Of a DNA stretch of 39,786 nt, positions 17,256 through 25,190 are shown piece by piece. The stretch's first letter is position 1, and every line of letters starts with the position of its first letter. The notes under the pieces were generated by a model that was not told the origin of the DNA, made no database searches, and worked only from the letters and a program-made list of their open reading frames with translations. A program made the translations under genes and the position numbers. The stretch comes from Luminiphilus sp. (GTDB taxonomy: Bacteria > Pseudomonadota > Gammaproteobacteria > Pseudomonadales > Halieaceae), in contig JADHNP010000018.1 in NCBI GenBank assembly GCA_016779445.1, positions 1 to 39,786 on the forward strand, in the 5' to 3' direction.

Positions 17256-18133
17256 GCATTCCTCAAGGCGCGGATGCGATCATCAAGCGGGGGATGTGAT
17301 CTAAAAAGGGCATCAAGACCCCTGCTGCCGCCCGATCGGATACCAAAGGCCGTGAGCTCTCCCGGCAGGTCCTCGGATAAGCCTTGCTCAGCTTTTAAGC
17401 GCTGCAGCGCTGCAGTCATATTGCCACTGCCCGCCAACTGAGCGCCTGACGCGTCAGCGCGAAACTCGCGGTGGCGAGAGAACCACATGACAATCGTGCT
17501 GGCGAGTATGCCGAGTACGATCTGGGCGAGGACAGTGACGACATAGTAGCCGATGCCGTAGCCACGCTCAGTTTTAAATATCACTCTGTCAACGGTGTGG
17601 CCAATGATGCGCGCAAAGAACATCACGAAGGTATTCACCACGCCCTGAATCAGGGTCAGAGTAATCATGTCGCCATTGGCGACGTGTCCAATCTCATGGG
17701 CCAGCACAGCGCGCACTTCACCCTCCTCGAAACGACGCATTAAGCCAGTGCTGACCGCCACGAGGGCGTCGTTGCGGTTCCAGCCTGTCGCGAATGCATT
17801 TGCGGCATCAGAGGGGAAAACCCCTACTTCTGGCATGCCAATTCCCGCTTCCTGAGATAGCGATTTCACCGTATCTAGGAGCCATTGCTCTTCGTGATTA
17901 CGAGGCGTCTCGATAATGTGAGCCCTGGTGCCGCGCTTGGCCATGTACTTCGATGCGAGCAGCGACACGAATGAGCCGAGAAAACCAAAAAGAGCGCAGA
18001 AAATCAGCAGACTACTCAAGTTAAGGTCGACACCATTTGTGGAGAGAATGCCTTCGAGACCCAGTAAGTTGAAGACTAGGCTGACTAATACCATGACGGC
18101 GATATTCGTTGCGAGGAACAACAATATTCTCAT
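17252..18133 (-). CDS. htpX: Membrane zinc metalloprotease HtpX
   Basis: HtpX is an inner-membrane M48 peptidase that degrades misfolded membrane proteins. The 293-aa product has two N-terminal spans (about 4-25 and 38-60). The zinc motif HEIGH is at 146-150, and the third ligand Glu223 sits in SRHREFRADASG. Two further hydrophobic segments lie around 155-178 and 196-217. This is the standard length and all catalytic residues are present. It is followed by the HtrA-like protease with a 4-base overlap and preceded by a 98-aa orphan 33 bases upstream. Confidence 0.96.
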   Translation of the reverse strand: MRILLFLATNIAVMVLVSLVFNLLGLEGILSTNGVDLNLSSLLIFCALFGFLGSFVSLLASKYMAKRGTRAHIIETPRNHEEQWLLDTVKSLSQEAGIGMPEVGVFPSDAANAFATGWNRNDALVAVSTGLMRRFEEGEVRAVLAHEIGHVANGDMITLTLIQGVVNTFVMFFARIIGHTVDRVIFKTERGYGIGYYVVTVLAQIVLGILASTIVMWFSRHREFRADASGAQLAGSGNMTAALQRLKAEQGLSEDLPGELTAFGIRSGGSRGLDALFRSHPPLDDRIRALRNA

Positions 18134-18166
18134 CGGACGTGCATCCTTTTGACTGATCGGCAGACC

Positions 18167-18463
18167 TTATGTAGTGGGGTCGCCTTCTGCGTTTTCAAGC
18201 GGCATGTCTGTCTCGATGCCATCATTTATTGGCAGAGGATGGTCGCTGATCGCGAGGTTTTTCGGTTTGCCATTCTCGACCTCTGTACTGAGCACTTCCC
18301 CGCGAAGATCCGTATCTTTGGATCCCAATTCAAAAAGAGTGTTGATGGCAGCATCATGAAAGTCCCAGATGGCTACCTGGCCATTATGGGTCCCGATTAC
18401 CCAATGTCCCGTCTTCCCCCAGTAGTGCCCCTTCTGGTTGCGAATGACAAATGCGCCGCTCAT
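18167..18463 (-). CDS. Conserved-looking small protein of unknown function (98 aa)
   Basis: I cannot assign a function. The 98-aa product starts MSGAFVIRNQKGHYWGKTGH. It has no signal peptide or membrane segment and an acidic C-terminal tail. GAGGAG lies before the ATG at 18463, and the gene sits in line between the J-domain gene and htpX, so it is probably real. The N-terminal pattern of aromatic and Gly residues recalls small proteins I associate with marine gammaproteobacteria, but I cannot name the family. Confidence 0.7.
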   Translation of the reverse strand: MSGAFVIRNQKGHYWGKTGHWVIGTHNGQVAIWDFHDAAINTLFELGSKDTDLRGEVLSTEVENGKPKNLAISDHPLPINDGIETDMPLENAEGDPTT

Positions 18464-18523
18464 TAATGGCTTCTCCTCAACAGACGTTCAATGTGGCGTT
18501 GCGCGTTTTACCGCTATGACAAC

Positions 18524-19240
18524 TCAGCGCAACAAAAAATCCTTGGCCTCGTTAATTTTTGCTGCCAGATAATCATTGCCGCCCCGATCGGGGTGGAGTT
18601 TTTGAATCAGCGTTCGGTGTGCAGCGATGATGTCTGCCTCACTGACCTCTTCGCTTAGACCCAGAATCGCGAGCGCCTCGCTTCGAGAAAGCCCTGTGGT
18701 GTTGGCACCGGAAACGCTACTTTCTCTCTCACTTTGGTGATCATCCTCAGGGAAGCGCTGATCCATATAGCTTGTGAGTAACTGCGCAGAATCGCTATCC
18801 TCTTGCTGACAATAGTCAAGCAGGGCATCCAATTGGGATCGGTCCAGCTCCGAGAGGAGCCAATCTTTGTAAGCGCCTTCCAGCACAACGCCACTAAGCT
18901 CGCCGTTATCGTGATCCAATGTCATTTTGATTAGGCGTGCACTGACTTCTGACTTTTTGCCCGCGGTGGTGGATGCTTGTGCGCGCCACTGACCGAGAAA
19001 GGGAAGCAGGCGCAATAGAACGGGCAGCATTTGCCGGGCGACAACCAGCAGGCCAGTGAGGGCCGCGCCAACCCAATGCATTTTGCCCATGAGGGTCAGG
19101 ATGATCACGCCGACTACGGCACCACCCAGTATGATCTGCAGATAAGCGCCCCGGCGCTTGTGTGGCGGTTGGCGTTGCGCTTGTCTGATTAAGAGGCCCA
19201 GCGTAATGGCAACGGCGAGTAACAGAATGATTCTCGGCAC
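18524..19240 (-). CDS. Membrane-anchored DnaJ (J-domain) protein
   Basis: This 238-aa protein has hydrophobic segments near residues 2-18, 34-51 and 57-83, a middle soluble region and a C-terminal J domain (about 186-238). The HPD motif at 216-218 stimulates DnaK ATPase in the family. The layout, membrane anchor first and J domain last, is like DjlA or mitochondrial Tim14. It probably recruits DnaK to the inner membrane; that is inference. The VWA-like gene lies 60 bases upstream. From memory, this VWA plus J-domain pair also occurs in alphaproteobacteria. Confidence 0.88.
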   Translation of the reverse strand: MPRIILLLAVAITLGLLIRQAQRQPPHKRRGAYLQIILGGAVVGVIILTLMGKMHWVGAALTGLLVVARQMLPVLLRLLPFLGQWRAQASTTAGKKSEVSARLIKMTLDHDNGELSGVVLEGAYKDWLLSELDRSQLDALLDYCQQEDSDSAQLLTSYMDQRFPEDDHQSERESSVSGANTTGLSRSEALAILGLSEEVSEADIIAAHRTLIQKLHPDRGGNDYLAAKINEAKDFLLR

Positions 19241-19300
19241 GGCTTATGCGGCTCCTGTCTAGAGAGTGGGACGGTGAATGATATCCGTTTTGTGCGTTGG

Positions 19301-20008
19301 CTACGGCTTATTGGGTAGTTGAGCTAAAAAGAGCTGATCTTTTTCAGAGTTGGAGGCTCTCAGCGCCCGAACACCGCCCACTGCAAAGCGCGACACAGCA
19401 CCTAGGAGCGCTCTGAGTTCGTCTGCGCAGTTCACGTCAAAGGGGGCGTAAGCACCCCGGCTGATATGAGCCAGTTGCCGAAAGACCGTTTTGGCTGCGG
19501 GGTCCTGGCCCTCGTGAAAAACAAAGATCGGTATTGTCTTGATAGCGCATTGACCCGCGAGCTCATAGAGCGCTTCGGGTTCCTCCTCGCAGGCATCCCC
19601 AACAAAAACAAGTGCACGAACAGGATGGCTAGTCGTTCCCGATTGCAGCGCATGCTTCAGCACGCGATGTATCTGCGTCGTGCCGGCTAGGCAAGTGACA
19701 TTGCTCAGTTGATCGAGTAACGCGGCAGGTTGAGTCAGCCAATGGCTGTGCTGGAAGTGCCCCAGACCCTGATAGTGGCAAAGCTGAACCGCAAGCGGTG
19801 TCGGCGTCGAGGCGGCATTGAAGAGTTCACTATGTAGCGCTCGGGCATGTTCCCAGGTGGGCTCTCTACTGGCGGTTGCATCCAGTGCAAAGATGAGTCT
19901 AGCTTGCCGGGATGTTACCGTCTGAATAGCTTTCGCCTTGCCTAAAAACGTGGCGACATCGCCTGATCGGAAATGATCAAGATCGGTTGTAATGTGACAA
20001 ACGCTCAA
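19301..20008 (-). CDS. VWA-like (von Willebrand factor A fold) protein
   Basis: This 235-aa, apparently cytoplasmic protein has a VWA-like core. RLIFALDATASREPTW resembles a DxSxS-type metal site in modified form (DATAS). TTQIHRVLKHAL and VRALVFVGDACEE follow as later motifs. VWA domains mediate metal-dependent protein binding, but the partner here is unknown. The start is TTG at 20008, overlapping the stop of the upstream 75-aa gene as TTGA; no nearby ATG exists. The adjacent J-domain gene suggests a shared role, perhaps presenting clients to a chaperone. This is inferred. Confidence 0.85.
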   Translation of the reverse strand: MSVCHITTDLDHFRSGDVATFLGKAKAIQTVTSRQARLIFALDATASREPTWEHARALHSELFNAASTPTPLAVQLCHYQGLGHFQHSHWLTQPAALLDQLSNVTCLAGTTQIHRVLKHALQSGTTSHPVRALVFVGDACEEEPEALYELAGQCAIKTIPIFVFHEGQDPAAKTVFRQLAHISRGAYAPFDVNCADELRALLGAVSRFAVGGVRALRASNSEKDQLFLAQLPNKP

Positions 20009-20232
20009 TAAGCGCGGGGGGCGAGGAGCCCACGATCACGCAATTCTCTTAAGTAGTGGCGTCGTTGGGTTAATTCCGTCACGACTGCCATCAGCATTTC
20101 GGTATCAATATCGAGCCGTTCCCTGTGCTGGTTCTGATCAACCAAATCCATAAGCTTGCGACTGGAGAATTCTTCCGCATTGAAAGGGGCATTATCTTTG
20201 TCGGCTCTTGAGTTGTGTTGTGTGTTTTGCAT
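20005..20232 (-). CDS. Small protein of unknown function upstream of the VWA-like gene (75 aa)
   Basis: The 75-aa product is highly charged and lacks a membrane segment. The C-terminal half (DIDTEMLMAVVTELTQRRHY) looks helical, perhaps a short coiled coil. GGGAGAG precedes the ATG at 20232 by about 8 bases, and the 4-base TTGA overlap with the VWA-like gene implies translational coupling. I recognise no family. It is the first gene of the six-gene minus-strand set and follows a structured leader. Confidence 0.7.
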   Translation of the reverse strand: MQNTQHNSRADKDNAPFNAEEFSSRKLMDLVDQNQHRERLDIDTEMLMAVVTELTQRRHYLRELRDRGLLAPRAY

Positions 20233-20244
20233 AGTTCTCTCTCC

Positions 20245-20313
20245 CCGCCACCCGCTGTTAGCGGGATTTCCAGTGGGGCGGCTGCGTATCGCGCAGCCTC
20301 ATTCCCCCGGCGG
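20245..20313 (-). promoter_or_regulatory. Strongly structured mRNA leader, three-way-junction-like fold
   Basis: Two perfect hairpins lie here: a 7-bp stem pairing 20292-20298 with 20280-20286 around a 5-base loop, and a 6-bp stem pairing 20260-20265 with 20251-20256 around 3 bases. An outer CCGCC/GGCGG pair (20309-20313 with 20245-20249) encloses both. The outer 3' arm abuts the ribosome binding site of the 75-aa gene. I recognise no known riboswitch class. Regulation is inferred. Confidence 0.4.
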
Positions 20314-20319
20314 TTTTTG

Positions 20320-20349
20320 TTGTCAGTTTTTAAAGTAGCCGCGTAGTAT
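20320..20349 (+). promoter_or_regulatory. Probable msrA promoter
   Basis: TTGTCA (20320-20325, five of six matches to TTGACA) is 18 bases from TAGTAT (20344-20349, four of six matches to TATAAT). It is on the plus strand about 57 bases before the msrA start. The score is moderate and is based on matching by eye only. Confidence 0.4.
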
Positions 20350-20406
20350 GCCAAAAATGAGTCGATAAGCCCAGTGCGCGTGCCCGGGCATTAAAATGGT
20401 AAAGAA

Positions 20407-21066
20407 ATGGGGTGGATGAAAATGATCTTCAAGACTGAGCTCCCGGATGCGGATAGTGCCCTACCGGGCAGGGATTCGGCCATGCCAATCACGGACCGGC
20501 ATGCGGTGCTGGGTAGTACGTTATTGCCTCCCTATCCCGAGAACATGCAAAGTGCGATGTTCGGTATGGGTTGCTTTTGGGGCGTAGAGCGTCTGTTTTG
20601 GGGCGTCAACGGTGTTTACAGCACGGCCGTAGGTTACGCCGCTGGGTCGACGCCTCATCCCAGCTATCACGAAGTCTGTACCGGCCAAACGGGCCACAAC
20701 GAGGTAGTGTACGTGGTGTTCGATCCGTCTCAACTCCACTATCACCAGCTCCTCTCCCTTTTCTGGGAAAACCACGATCCCACTCAAGGGATGCGGCAGG
20801 GCAATGATCGCGGCACTCAGTATCGATCAGGCATATATGTATTCGATGCAGGCCAGAGGAGCGCGGCGCATGAGAGCCAGAATCAATTTCAGCTACGCCT
20901 GACTCAGGCGGGTTTTGGGGCTATCACTACCGAAATAGTGGATGCCCCTGAATTCTATTTTGCTGAGGATTATCATCAGCAGTATCTGCACAAGAATCCG
21001 GCGGGCTATTGCGGGATGGGGGGCACGGGCGTTGCTTGCCCACTGGGTATCGGAGTGCCGTCTTAG
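20407..21066 (+). CDS. msrA: Peptide methionine-S-sulfoxide reductase MsrA
   Basis: MsrA repairs oxidised methionine (S-sulfoxide form) in proteins. The 219-aa product has the catalytic Cys56 in [11 protein letters not shown] and the conserved [12 protein letters not shown] and [11 protein letters not shown] blocks. C-terminal resolving Cys202 (GYCGMGG) and Cys211 are in the same arrangement as E. coli MsrA. The N-terminal extension with ALPGRDSAM is the one seen in the long gammaproteobacterial form. In-frame ATGs at 20416 and 20422 could also start it. It stands alone on the plus strand between two minus-strand gene runs. Confidence 0.96.
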   Translation: MGWMKMIFKTELPDADSALPGRDSAMPITDRHAVLGSTLLPPYPENMQSAMFGMGCFWGVERLFWGVNGVYSTAVGYAAGSTPHPSYHEVCTGQTGHNEVVYVVFDPSQLHYHQLLSLFWENHDPTQGMRQGNDRGTQYRSGIYVFDAGQRSAAHESQNQFQLRLTQAGFGAITTEIVDAPEFYFAEDYHQQYLHKNPAGYCGMGGTGVACPLGIGVPS

Positions 21067-21079
21067 CTGACGCGGAGCG

Positions 21080-21787
21080 TTAGGTTAGCGCCTGACTCAG
21101 CGCGGCAGCCAGCGCGGTGTCTACGCTCAGAGTGCGAGAACCCAAATGGCCGCCTGTAAAACCGATTGACTCCGCCAGCTCAAGCTCGAAAGGTACAAAT
21201 CCTCCTTCGGGCCCTAGCATTACCAGCGCCTTCCCTTTTGCTCGCGAAATTGGCTCTGCGGCGGTTTGATGGGCTATCCAACCGTGTCGGTCTTTTAGCA
21301 AAGCAGGCGCCGAGTCCTCGACGAAAGGTTTGAAAAAGCGGTGCATATGCACTTGTGGTGGGATTGTATCGCCCGATCGCTCGAGCCCGGCGTGTAAGGC
21401 TTCAGCAAGGCGTCCCGGCTGTAACAGCGGGCTTTGCCAGAAGCTTTTTTCCACTCGAGCGCTGTGAATCAGGTGAAGGTGTTCAACGCCCATTTCCGCA
21501 GCAGTGCGCAATACCCGGCGCAACATCTTTGGGCGTGGCAGCGCCAGCGCAATATCGAAAGCATGTCTGGGTGGTGGAGGCTGTGGCAGCGATATAGTCA
21601 GCTGGCTTTCGTCGTGTGTAAGCTTCGTTACAACGCCTGTTCCCCGCGCTCCTCCTAGCTTTCCCACCTTCAATGACGACCCAATCTGAGGTTTCAGCAC
21701 GTCGCGAATATGGACGTGGCGTCTGTCCCGAAGTTCAACTGTTGAGGAGTCGAGCCAGTCTTCGGGTCGAAGCAAAATAATATTCAC
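21080..21787 (-). CDS. rsmE: 16S rRNA (uracil-1498-N3)-methyltransferase RsmE
   Basis: RsmE methylates U1498 of 16S rRNA. The 235-aa product has an N-terminal PUA-like domain (about 1-72; HIRDVLKPQIG) and a C-terminal SPOUT knot domain with VMLGPEGGF. The last motif is unusual. Most RsmE proteins read RxLRTETA there, but this one reads RTLSVDTA, so Arg, Thr and Glu are replaced by Ser, Val and Asp. The gene lies 18 bases after rimO and ends 13 bases from the convergent msrA. Confidence 0.93.
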   Translation of the reverse strand: MNIILLRPEDWLDSSTVELRDRRHVHIRDVLKPQIGSSLKVGKLGGARGTGVVTKLTHDESQLTISLPQPPPPRHAFDIALALPRPKMLRRVLRTAAEMGVEHLHLIHSARVEKSFWQSPLLQPGRLAEALHAGLERSGDTIPPQVHMHRFFKPFVEDSAPALLKDRHGWIAHQTAAEPISRAKGKALVMLGPEGGFVPFELELAESIGFTGGHLGSRTLSVDTALAAALSQALT

Positions 21788-21805
21788 CGGTTGCCAGTCG
21801 CCGTT

Positions 21806-23146
21806 TTAAACCCAGAGGTCATAGTCGTCTGCTGCCGATATTTCTGCCTCTACCCAATCACCGGCTTGCAGATCCGCGTAGCCGGGCAGATGAACGACGC
21901 CATCGATTTCCGGAGCATCCGCTGGGGTACGTCCGATGGCGCCATTGTCGTCGACGCTGTCAATCAGTATTGACTGTAAGGAGCCGACTTTGTGACGTAG
22001 CTTATTCGCACTGATGGATTGCTGTAGCGTCATGAATCGCTCCCAGCGTTCTTTTTTAACCGCATCTGGAACTGGGTCGGGCAATGCATTGGCGGCAGCA
22101 CCTTTAACCGGTGAATACTCAAAGCAGCCAACTCGATCCAATTGCGCTTCCTCGATAAAGTCGAGCAGCGTTTCGAACTCCGCTTCGGTCTCACCGGGAT
22201 AACCCACGATGAAGGTCGAGCGGATCGTCAACTCTGGACAGATATTGCGCCACTGGGCAATGCGGTCCAGAGTTTTTTCTGCGGCGGCCGGCCGCTTCAT
22301 TCGCTCGAGCACACTGGGTGCCCCGTGTTGAAGCGGCATATCAATATAGGGGAGCAGCTTGCCGTCAGCCATCAAAGGGATAAGTTGATCAACATGGGGA
22401 TAAGGGTAGACGTAGTGAAACCGAATCCATATGCCTAACTCGGCGAGTGCAGTTGCCAGTCCGGCAAGATTGCTTTTCATGGGACGACCTTGCCAGAAAT
22501 CGGTCTGGTATTTGATATCGACGCCATATGCGCTGGTGTCCTGAGAGACGATGAGTAGTTCTCGCACCCCTGAGCGAACCAATCCCTCTGCTTCATTCAT
22601 TACCGACCCTATGGGCCTGCTAACGAGGTCCCCCCTGATGCTGGGTATAATGCAAAAGCGACAACGATGGTTGCAGCCTTCACTGATTTTTAGATACGCG
22701 TAGTGTCTGGGAGTCAGTTTCACACCCTGGGCAGGTATCAAATCAATTCGCGGGTCAGGGCGATGATGCCTTGGCAACACCTCGCGCACAGTCGAGAGCA
22801 CTTCCTCGTAGGCTGCAGGGCCACTGATGCCCAATACCTTGGGGTGGCGGGCGCGAATTTGGTCGGCATCATCGCCGCGTCCCATGCACCCGGTGACCAG
22901 AACACGCCCGTTTTCGCGGACCGCCTCTCCAATCGCCTCAAGACTCTCCTCCTTGGCTGCGTCAATGAAACCACAGGTATTGACGATGACCACGCCGGCA
23001 TCCTCGTAATGCGGTGTAATCTCGTAACCCTCAATCTTGAGTTGCGTCAGGATACGTTCTGAGTCCACCAGAGCCTTGGGGCAACCCAGAGAAATGAATC
23101 CCACCCTGTCGTTGTCGACAGTGGTGCTGCTGAATGGTTTTGTCAT
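21806..23146 (-). CDS. rimO: Ribosomal protein S12 methylthiotransferase RimO
   Basis: RimO is a radical-SAM enzyme that adds a methylthio group to an Asp of ribosomal protein S12. The 446-aa product has the N-terminal MTTase domain with cluster cysteines 22, 58 and 87. The radical-SAM motif CNHRCRFC has cysteines 158, 162 and 165, and a TRAM domain forms the C-terminus. [18 protein letters not shown] is the RimO signature and separates it from MiaB. I chose ATG at 23146; the frame is open 65 codons further but overlaps the upstream gene and has no family counterpart there. Confidence 0.97.
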   Translation of the reverse strand: MTKPFSSTTVDNDRVGFISLGCPKALVDSERILTQLKIEGYEITPHYEDAGVVIVNTCGFIDAAKEESLEAIGEAVRENGRVLVTGCMGRGDDADQIRARHPKVLGISGPAAYEEVLSTVREVLPRHHRPDPRIDLIPAQGVKLTPRHYAYLKISEGCNHRCRFCIIPSIRGDLVSRPIGSVMNEAEGLVRSGVRELLIVSQDTSAYGVDIKYQTDFWQGRPMKSNLAGLATALAELGIWIRFHYVYPYPHVDQLIPLMADGKLLPYIDMPLQHGAPSVLERMKRPAAAEKTLDRIAQWRNICPELTIRSTFIVGYPGETEAEFETLLDFIEEAQLDRVGCFEYSPVKGAAANALPDPVPDAVKKERWERFMTLQQSISANKLRHKVGSLQSILIDSVDDNGAIGRTPADAPEIDGVVHLPGYADLQAGDWVEAEISAADDYDLWV

Positions 23147-23147
23147 A

Positions 23148-23651
23148 TCACGCTCTGAAAGTATCGGTGCCGCTGTGTGTGCGGACGCTGAGTTGTTGTT
23201 TGAGTAGGTTAAGTAATTCCAGGGTTTCATCGCGGTTGAGGAAGTCACCAACTCGGGTTTCCGTCTGCTGATCATGCACAGACAGCTCTGGTCCCTGCCA
23301 AGGATGTGTTTCTGTGGAGATCCTGAGTGCCGCCTCTTCACGTAAAAAATGCCAACTGCGCTTGGGAATAAAATACCCCTTGTCGATCACCACGCTCCCA
23401 TCGGTGAAGCGGATCACATGCCGGTATTCCAGTTTCCAATTCACCCAATATAAAGCGCCGCCCAGCGCCACTAGTTCGATGCTCGCAAACGGCAAAATGG
23501 GCCAGGCCCCTAATAGTGCAAATGCGACGCCTGCCCCCAGGGATGGCACGGCGAGCGCCGCCAGTAACCACAGATTCTGTCGCCAGCTCGCAGAATGATT
23601 GGGTTTGATCAAAATGACCGTTTCCGAACCGGCACGATTAACGGAAACCAC
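23148..23651 (-). CDS. DUF2244-type integral membrane protein
   Basis: This 167-aa protein has two adjacent membrane segments (about 26-46 and 52-70). A soluble C-terminal domain with [23 protein letters not shown] and [14 protein letters not shown] follows. That layout and pattern match DUF2244 proteins as I remember them; no biochemical role is known to me. The GTG start at 23651 has GGAGG 6 bases upstream. It lies one base before rimO, so the two are probably co-translated. Confidence 0.75.
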   Translation of the reverse strand: MVSVNRAGSETVILIKPNHSASWRQNLWLLAALAVPSLGAGVAFALLGAWPILPFASIELVALGGALYWVNWKLEYRHVIRFTDGSVVIDKGYFIPKRSWHFLREEAALRISTETHPWQGPELSVHDQQTETRVGDFLNRDETLELLNLLKQQLSVRTHSGTDTFRA

Positions 23652-23672
23652 ATTGGCCTCCGTTTAATGCGG

Positions 23673-23719
23673 TAGGACACTCTGCAAGACGAAGCGTGGC
23701 AATCGGCGCGTGTGTCCTA
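23673..23719 (-). repeat. 8-bp inverted repeat between the rluA-like and DUF2244 genes
   Basis: TAGGACAC (23673-23680) and GTGTCCTA (23712-23719) are perfect inverted copies 31 bases apart. One arm contains the stop codon of the rluA-like gene. No T-run follows, so it is not a typical terminator. In mRNA the arms could form a long-loop hairpin upstream of the DUF2244 gene's ribosome binding site. Confidence 0.45.
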
Positions 23720-24412
23720 GCCATAATCATTCATGCACTTCGGTGGCGAGAACGCAGTGATGATGGCGCCTGATATGGGATGTGCGAAGCGGACTCGGGA
23801 AGCGTGCAGCAGAAGTCGGGGCGCTCTTGCAAGCACGGCTTCGGGGGCGTAAAAATCGCAGCCTAGAATGGCATGTCCAATAGCATTTAGATGAATTCGA
23901 AGCTGATGTGAGCGTCCTGTTTCGGGCGAGAGCTCAAGTAAAGACGTATTGTTCTCCCTAGACAATACGCGCCAATGCGTAATAGAGGGCTTGCCTGTCT
24001 CAAAGCAGACTTTTTGACGCGGTCGGTTCGGCCAATCCCGCGTCAGCGGTAGATCAATTGTTCCCGTGTCGTTGCGTATAGAGCCGATCACACGTGCAAT
24101 ATAGGTTTTCTCAATCATACGACCTTGAAATGCTTTGGCCAGTCGCGAGAGTGATTCGCGATTTCTTGGAATAATCATCACTCCAGAAGTGTCCAAATCA
24201 AGCCTGTGTACCGCAACCACGCCCGGATAGTGCGCATCGAGTCGCTCTATTAAGCAGTCCCTGTTTAACGGATGTCGTCCGGGCACACTGAGTAGCAGAG
24301 TAGGTTTGTCCACAACAAGCAGATCGGCGTCACGATATAGAATGCGGATGGCTTCCTGAGAATGCGGCACCAGATAGGGAGGGGGATCCAATGCTTGTTC
24401 TGGATGACTCAA
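23717..24412 (-). CDS. RluA-family RNA pseudouridine synthase
   Basis: This enzyme isomerises uridine to pseudouridine in rRNA and/or tRNA. The catalytic Asp lies in HRLDLDTSG. Other signatures are DLLVVDKPTLLLSVPGR, YIARVIG and ETGRSHQLRIHL. There is no S4 domain, as in E. coli RluA (23S U746 and tRNA U32), which it most resembles. I prefer TTG at 24412 (232 aa), 10 bases after the pdxJ stop. An ATG at 24484 is in frame but lies inside pdxJ. The exact target RNA is inferred. Confidence 0.88.
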   Translation of the reverse strand: MSHPEQALDPPPYLVPHSQEAIRILYRDADLLVVDKPTLLLSVPGRHPLNRDCLIERLDAHYPGVVAVHRLDLDTSGVMIIPRNRESLSRLAKAFQGRMIEKTYIARVIGSIRNDTGTIDLPLTRDWPNRPRQKVCFETGKPSITHWRVLSRENNTSLLELSPETGRSHQLRIHLNAIGHAILGCDFYAPEAVLARAPRLLLHASRVRFAHPISGAIITAFSPPKCMNDYG

Positions 24413-24422
24413 GTTGTCGGTC

Positions 24423-25190
24423 TCAGTGAACCTGTGAGACCGCCAGGGCCTCAAGGTAACGATGAACGGCGTTTTCAATACCATATCGCAGAGCGTCTAT
24501 CGTGAAAGCGTGACCGATCGAGACCTCTAGTAATTCCCGGATACGAAAGTTTGGCAAATTCTCAAGATTGAGGTCGTGTCCGGCGTTGATGCCGAGCCCC
24601 GTTGCGGTCGCCGCGGTTGCCGCAACCTGAAATCGAGATAATTCAGTATCTGCCTCGCCTTTGTCGTGTGCCTTGGCATAGGACTCGGTGTAAAGCTCTA
24701 TGCGATCTGCGCCCAGTGCACCGACGAGTTCAATCTGCTCGGGATCGGGATCCATGAAGAGACTGACACGACAGCCCCACGATTTAAGTTGCTCAATGAC
24801 CGGTTGTAAGGATTCACCATCACGACAAATGTCGAACCCGTGATCAGATGTGAGCTGGTTGTCGTTGTCTGGCACCAAAGTGACCTGATCTGGTCGAACC
24901 TTCTCGACAAGGGCTAAAAACCCGGGGTAGTCACCTACCCCCGCTCGGTCTGATCGTCTTGAGGCCGCAAACGGGTTTCCCTCGAGATTGAGTTCGGTTG
25001 TGCGTGTTTCACCGAGGTGAATGCAGTCAGAGGCCCTGATATGGCGCTGATCAGGGCGTGGATGAACCGTAATGCCGTGCGCGCCAGCCCCGGTGACTAA
25101 TCGCGCAAACTCTGCCGGTTCGGGGTGGGCAGTGTCTCTGGCATTTCGAATCAAGGCGATCTTGTTAAGGTTAATGCTGAGGCGCGTCAC
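24423..25190 (-). CDS. pdxJ: Pyridoxine 5'-phosphate synthase PdxJ
   Basis: PdxJ condenses 1-deoxyxylulose 5-phosphate with 3-amino-2-oxopropyl phosphate to pyridoxine 5'-phosphate in vitamin B6 synthesis. The 255-aa TIM-barrel protein has INLNKIALIRNARDT, HGITVHPRPDQRHIR, TLVPD, ELYTESYA and GLGINAGHDLN. The NLNKIA and HPRPDQRHI versions are those I recall from Bacteroidetes and Xanthomonas, not the NIDHVA and HLREDRRHI of E. coli. The GTG start at 25190 overlaps the cyclophilin stop as GTGA. SerC, encoded at 37527, acts upstream in the same pathway. Confidence 0.95.
   Translation of the reverse strand: MTRLSINLNKIALIRNARDTAHPEPAEFARLVTGAGAHGITVHPRPDQRHIRASDCIHLGETRTTELNLEGNPFAASRRSDRAGVGDYPGFLALVEKVRPDQVTLVPDNDNQLTSDHGFDICRDGESLQPVIEQLKSWGCRVSLFMDPDPEQIELVGALGADRIELYTESYAKAHDKGEADTELSRFQVAATAATATGLGINAGHDLNLENLPNFRIRELLEVSIGHAFTIDALRYGIENAVHRYLEALAVSQVH

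Noticed and set aside
18149-18466. 105-aa plus-strand reading frame
   Set aside because: It is antisense to the 98-aa gene, which has a better ribosome binding site and operon position.
20247-20298. Hairpins as a terminator
   Set aside because: They lie between divergent genes, where no transcript should end, and the T-run near 20314 is on the wrong side for the minus-strand genes.
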